Positions 5,234-7,288 of a DNA stretch of 7,288 nt are shown here, one piece after another. The notes below the pieces were generated by a model. The model saw nothing but the letters and a program-made list of their open reading frames with translations. It was not told the origin of the DNA and did not search any database. Each line of letters begins with the position of its first letter. Position 1 is the first letter of the stretch. The stretch is taken from the NCBI GenBank assembly GCA_947446335.1, contig CANFGA010000147.1, positions 1 through 7,288 of the forward strand, given 5' to 3'. Both the position numbers and the translations under genes were made by a program. The DNA comes from Oxalobacteraceae bacterium (GTDB lineage: Bacteria; Pseudomonadota; Gammaproteobacteria; Burkholderiales; Burkholderiaceae_D).

Positions 5234-7288
5234 TCAGACCACGATGCTGACCAGCTTGCCCGGCACGACGATGACCTTCTTCGGCGCCGTTTCCAGATAC
5301 TTTTGTACGCTCTCGCAAGCGAGCGCCAGCGCTTCGATCGTCGCCTTGTCGGCATCCTTGGCCACCGTGATCGAGCCGCGCAGCTTGCCGTTCACCTGGA
5401 TCATCATCTCGATCTCGGCCTGTTCCAGCGCTTCAGGATCGACCTGCGGCCATGGCGCATTGAGGATGTCACCGTGTACATTCGCGTAACCCAGTTCTTG
5501 CCACAGCACATGGGTGATGTGCGGTGCGACCGGGTTCAGCAGGCGCAGGAAGATCGACAGGCACTCGGCCGCCAGCCAGTCGGACACGCCCTTGGCCGCC
5601 TCCATCGTGTTCAGCATCTTCATGCAAGCCGACACCACGGTGTTGTACTGGATCCGCTTCAAGTCGTAATCGGCTTGCTGCAACAGCTTGTGGATGTCGC
5701 GCCGCAGCGACTTGTCGGCTGCGTTGGCGTCCGCTTTCGAGCCAGCCGCGGCACCCGATGCCAGCGCGCGGGCAATCGACGGCGCCTGGGCATGCGCATA
5801 TGCCCAGACTCGGCGCAGGAAACGGTGCGCACCTTCGACGCCGCTGCCCGACCACTCCAGCGTCTGCTCCGGCGGTGAGGCGAACATCGTGAACAGGCGC
5901 GCGGTATCGGCGCCGTATTGCTCGATCTGGGCTTGCGGATCGATGCCGTTGTTCTTGGACTTCGACATTTTTTCGATGCCGCCAACTTGCACTGGCTCGC
6001 CATCGGCGATCAATTTGGCGCTTTGCGGGCGGCCCTTGTCGTCCAGTGTCAGGGCGATCGCGTCCGGATTGAACCAGGTCTTCTTGCCGATCGCATCTTC
6101 GCGGTAATAGGTTTCATTGAGCACCATCCCCTGCGTGAGCAGGTTCACGAACGGCTCGTCGAACTTGACCAGGCCGAAGTCGCGCATGATCTTGGTCCAG
6201 AAGCGCGCATACAGCAGATGCATGACCGCGTGCTCGATGCCGCCGATGTACTGGTCCATCGGCATCCAGTAATCGTTGCGTTCGTCGACCATCGCATCGG
6301 GACGACCGGGCGTGGGCGGCGACGTGTAGCGCATGTAATACCAGGACGAATCGACGAAAGTATCCATCGTGTCGGTCTCGCGCCGGGCCGGCTTGCCGCA
6401 CTTCGGGCAGTCGCAGCGCAAGAAGGCTTCATGCTTGGCAAGCGGATTGCCGCTGCCGTCCGGCACGCAATCCTCGGGCAGGACGACCGGCAAATCTTTT
6501 TCAGGCACCGGCACCGCACCGCAATCGACGCAGTGGATGATAGGGATAGGCGTGCCCCAGTAGCGCTGGCGCGAAATGCCCCAGTCGCGCAGCCGGAACG
6601 TGATCTTTTTCTCGCCCAGGCCTTTTTCGGCCAAGTCGGCAGCGATCGCATCGACCGCGCTCGACTGGCGCAAGCCATCGTATTTGCCGGACTCGACGCA
6701 CACGCCGTGATCCTTGTCAGCATACCATTCCTGCCAGGCATCAAGGGAAAAGGTCTTGCCCTCGAGCGCCACCGATTGGCGGATAGGCAAGTCGTATTTC
6801 TTGGCAAAGGCAAAATCGCGCTCGTCGTGCGCCGGCACGCCCATCACGGCGCCATCGCCGTAGGTCATCAAGACGTAATTGCCGACCCAGACCGCGAGCT
6901 GCGCACCGGTCAAAGGATGGGTGACGAACAGGCCGGTGGGCATGCCCTTCTTTTCCATCGTCGCCATGTCGGCTTCGATCACGCTGCCGAGCTTGCACTC
7001 GGCCATGAAGGCGGCCAGTTCGGGATTCGATTGCGCCGCATGCAGCGCCAGCGGGTGCTCGGCGGCGACCGCGCAAAAGGTCACGCCCATGATGGTGTCG
7101 ACGCGGGTGGTGAACACGTACAGCTTGCCGTCGCCGATCAACGCGCCATCGTCACCCTTGATCTGGTGCGGAAACGCGAAGCGCACGCCGCTCGACTTGC
7201 CGATCCAGTTGGTTTGCATCGTGCGCACACGCTCGGGCCAGCCCGGCAGCTTCTGATCGACATAATCGAGCAATTCATCGGCATAATC
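5234..7288 (-). CDS. leuS: Leucyl-tRNA synthetase, N-terminus beyond window edge
   Basis: Leucyl-tRNA synthetase charges tRNA-Leu with leucine in the cytosol. The window holds 684 C-terminal codons plus the stop. The first visible residues, DYADELLDYVDQ, align with E. coli ITAYADELLN, so about 200 N-terminal residues including the HIGH motif lie to the right. Seen in order: NWIGKSSGVRFAF, the CP1 editing domain with the threonine-rich motif TTRVDT (7111–7094) and GVPAHDERDFAFAKKY, and a four-cysteine zinc-ribbon-like insert (CVDC ... CDCPKC), of the type in T. thermophilus LeuRS but absent at this place in E. coli. Next are DTFVDSSWYYMRYTSP, the catalytic-domain EHAVMHLLYARFW, the KMSKS loop (5971–5957), the anticodon-binding helical domain, and the C-terminal domain ending VIVVPGKLVSIVV. 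A TTG 15 nt inside the right edge could pass as a start but is internal. lptE follows by 28 nt, which suggests one transcript. Confidence 0.97.
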   Translation of the reverse strand, partial: DYADELLDYVDQKLPGWPERVRTMQTNWIGKSSGVRFAFPHQIKGDDGALIGDGKLYVFTTRVDTIMGVTFCAVAAEHPLALHAAQSNPELAAFMAECKLGSVIEADMATMEKKGMPTGLFVTHPLTGAQLAVWVGNYVLMTYGDGAVMGVPAHDERDFAFAKKYDLPIRQSVALEGKTFSLDAWQEWYADKDHGVCVESGKYDGLRQSSAVDAIAADLAEKGLGEKKITFRLRDWGISRQRYWGTPIPIIHCVDCGAVPVPEKDLPVVLPEDCVPDGSGNPLAKHEAFLRCDCPKCGKPARRETDTMDTFVDSSWYYMRYTSPPTPGRPDAMVDERNDYWMPMDQYIGGIEHAVMHLLYARFWTKIMRDFGLVKFDEPFVNLLTQGMVLNETYYREDAIGKKTWFNPDAIALTLDDKGRPQSAKLIADGEPVQVGGIEKMSKSKNNGIDPQAQIEQYGADTARLFTMFASPPEQTLEWSGSGVEGAHRFLRRVWAYAHAQAPSIARALASGAAAGSKADANAADKSLRRDIHKLLQQADYDLKRIQYNTVVSACMKMLNTMEAAKGVSDWLAAECLSIFLRLLNPVAPHITHVLWQELGYANVHGDILNAPWPQVDPEALEQAEIEMMIQVNGKLRGSITVAKDADKATIEALALACESVQKYLETAPKKVIVVPGKLVSIVV

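Noticed and set aside
4450..5250. 266-codon plus-strand frame opposite lptE
   Set aside because: Low-complexity start and composition typical of antisense shadow. lptE is clearly real, with signal peptide and lipobox.
1..7288. Undescribed defence, mobile or biosynthetic system
   Set aside because: Every substantial coding stretch is accounted for by a recognised core gene on one strand, and the two gaps are 144 and 178 nt. Nothing indicates a hidden multi-gene system.

Overview
The window is a compact block of housekeeping genes. All seven genes lie on the minus strand, so they read from right to left. G+C is high (roughly 60%). The order leuS–lptE–holA–proA and the protein sequences point to a betaproteobacterium of the order Burkholderiales, probably family Oxalobacteraceae (Herbaspirillum/Janthinobacterium/Massilia-like). 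The family is inferred from protein style and gene order, not from a marker gene, and the genus cannot be fixed.

Layout, in the direction of transcription. From 7288 to 5234 is the 3' two-thirds of leuS (leucyl-tRNA synthetase); its N-terminus lies beyond the right edge. Next come lptE (LPS-assembly outer-membrane lipoprotein, 5205–4558), holA (DNA polymerase III delta subunit, 4556–3543) and proA (gamma-glutamyl phosphate reductase, 3514–2249). These four are spaced by 1 to about 28 nt and look like one transcription unit joining translation, outer-membrane biogenesis, replication and proline synthesis. Their link is conserved co-transcription, not a shared pathway.

A 178-nt gap (2071–2248) separates that unit from a second one. 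The gap holds a strong GC-rich hairpin just after proA, a 19-nt palindrome and a plausible promoter. The second unit is hemJ (membrane protoporphyrinogen IX oxidase, 2070–1639), 10 nt later a kappa-GST/2-hydroxychromene-2-carboxylate isomerase-like protein (1628–999), then a 144-nt structured gap and a THUMP-domain RNA methyltransferase (rlmL-like, 854 to beyond the left edge). The 144-nt gap holds a direct repeat and a compound stem-loop that resembles a dispersed intergenic repeat.

I see no CRISPR array, prophage, toxin–antitoxin pair, intact insertion sequence, RNA gene or undescribed defence or biosynthetic system. The more interesting features are small: the hairpin after proA, which resembles an IS200/IS605-type right end; the repeat in the 855–998 gap; a palindrome overlapping the putative hemJ promoter; two start codons that simple ORF calling would get wrong (proA, lptE); and an isomerase-family gene of unknown substrate sitting in a core operon.
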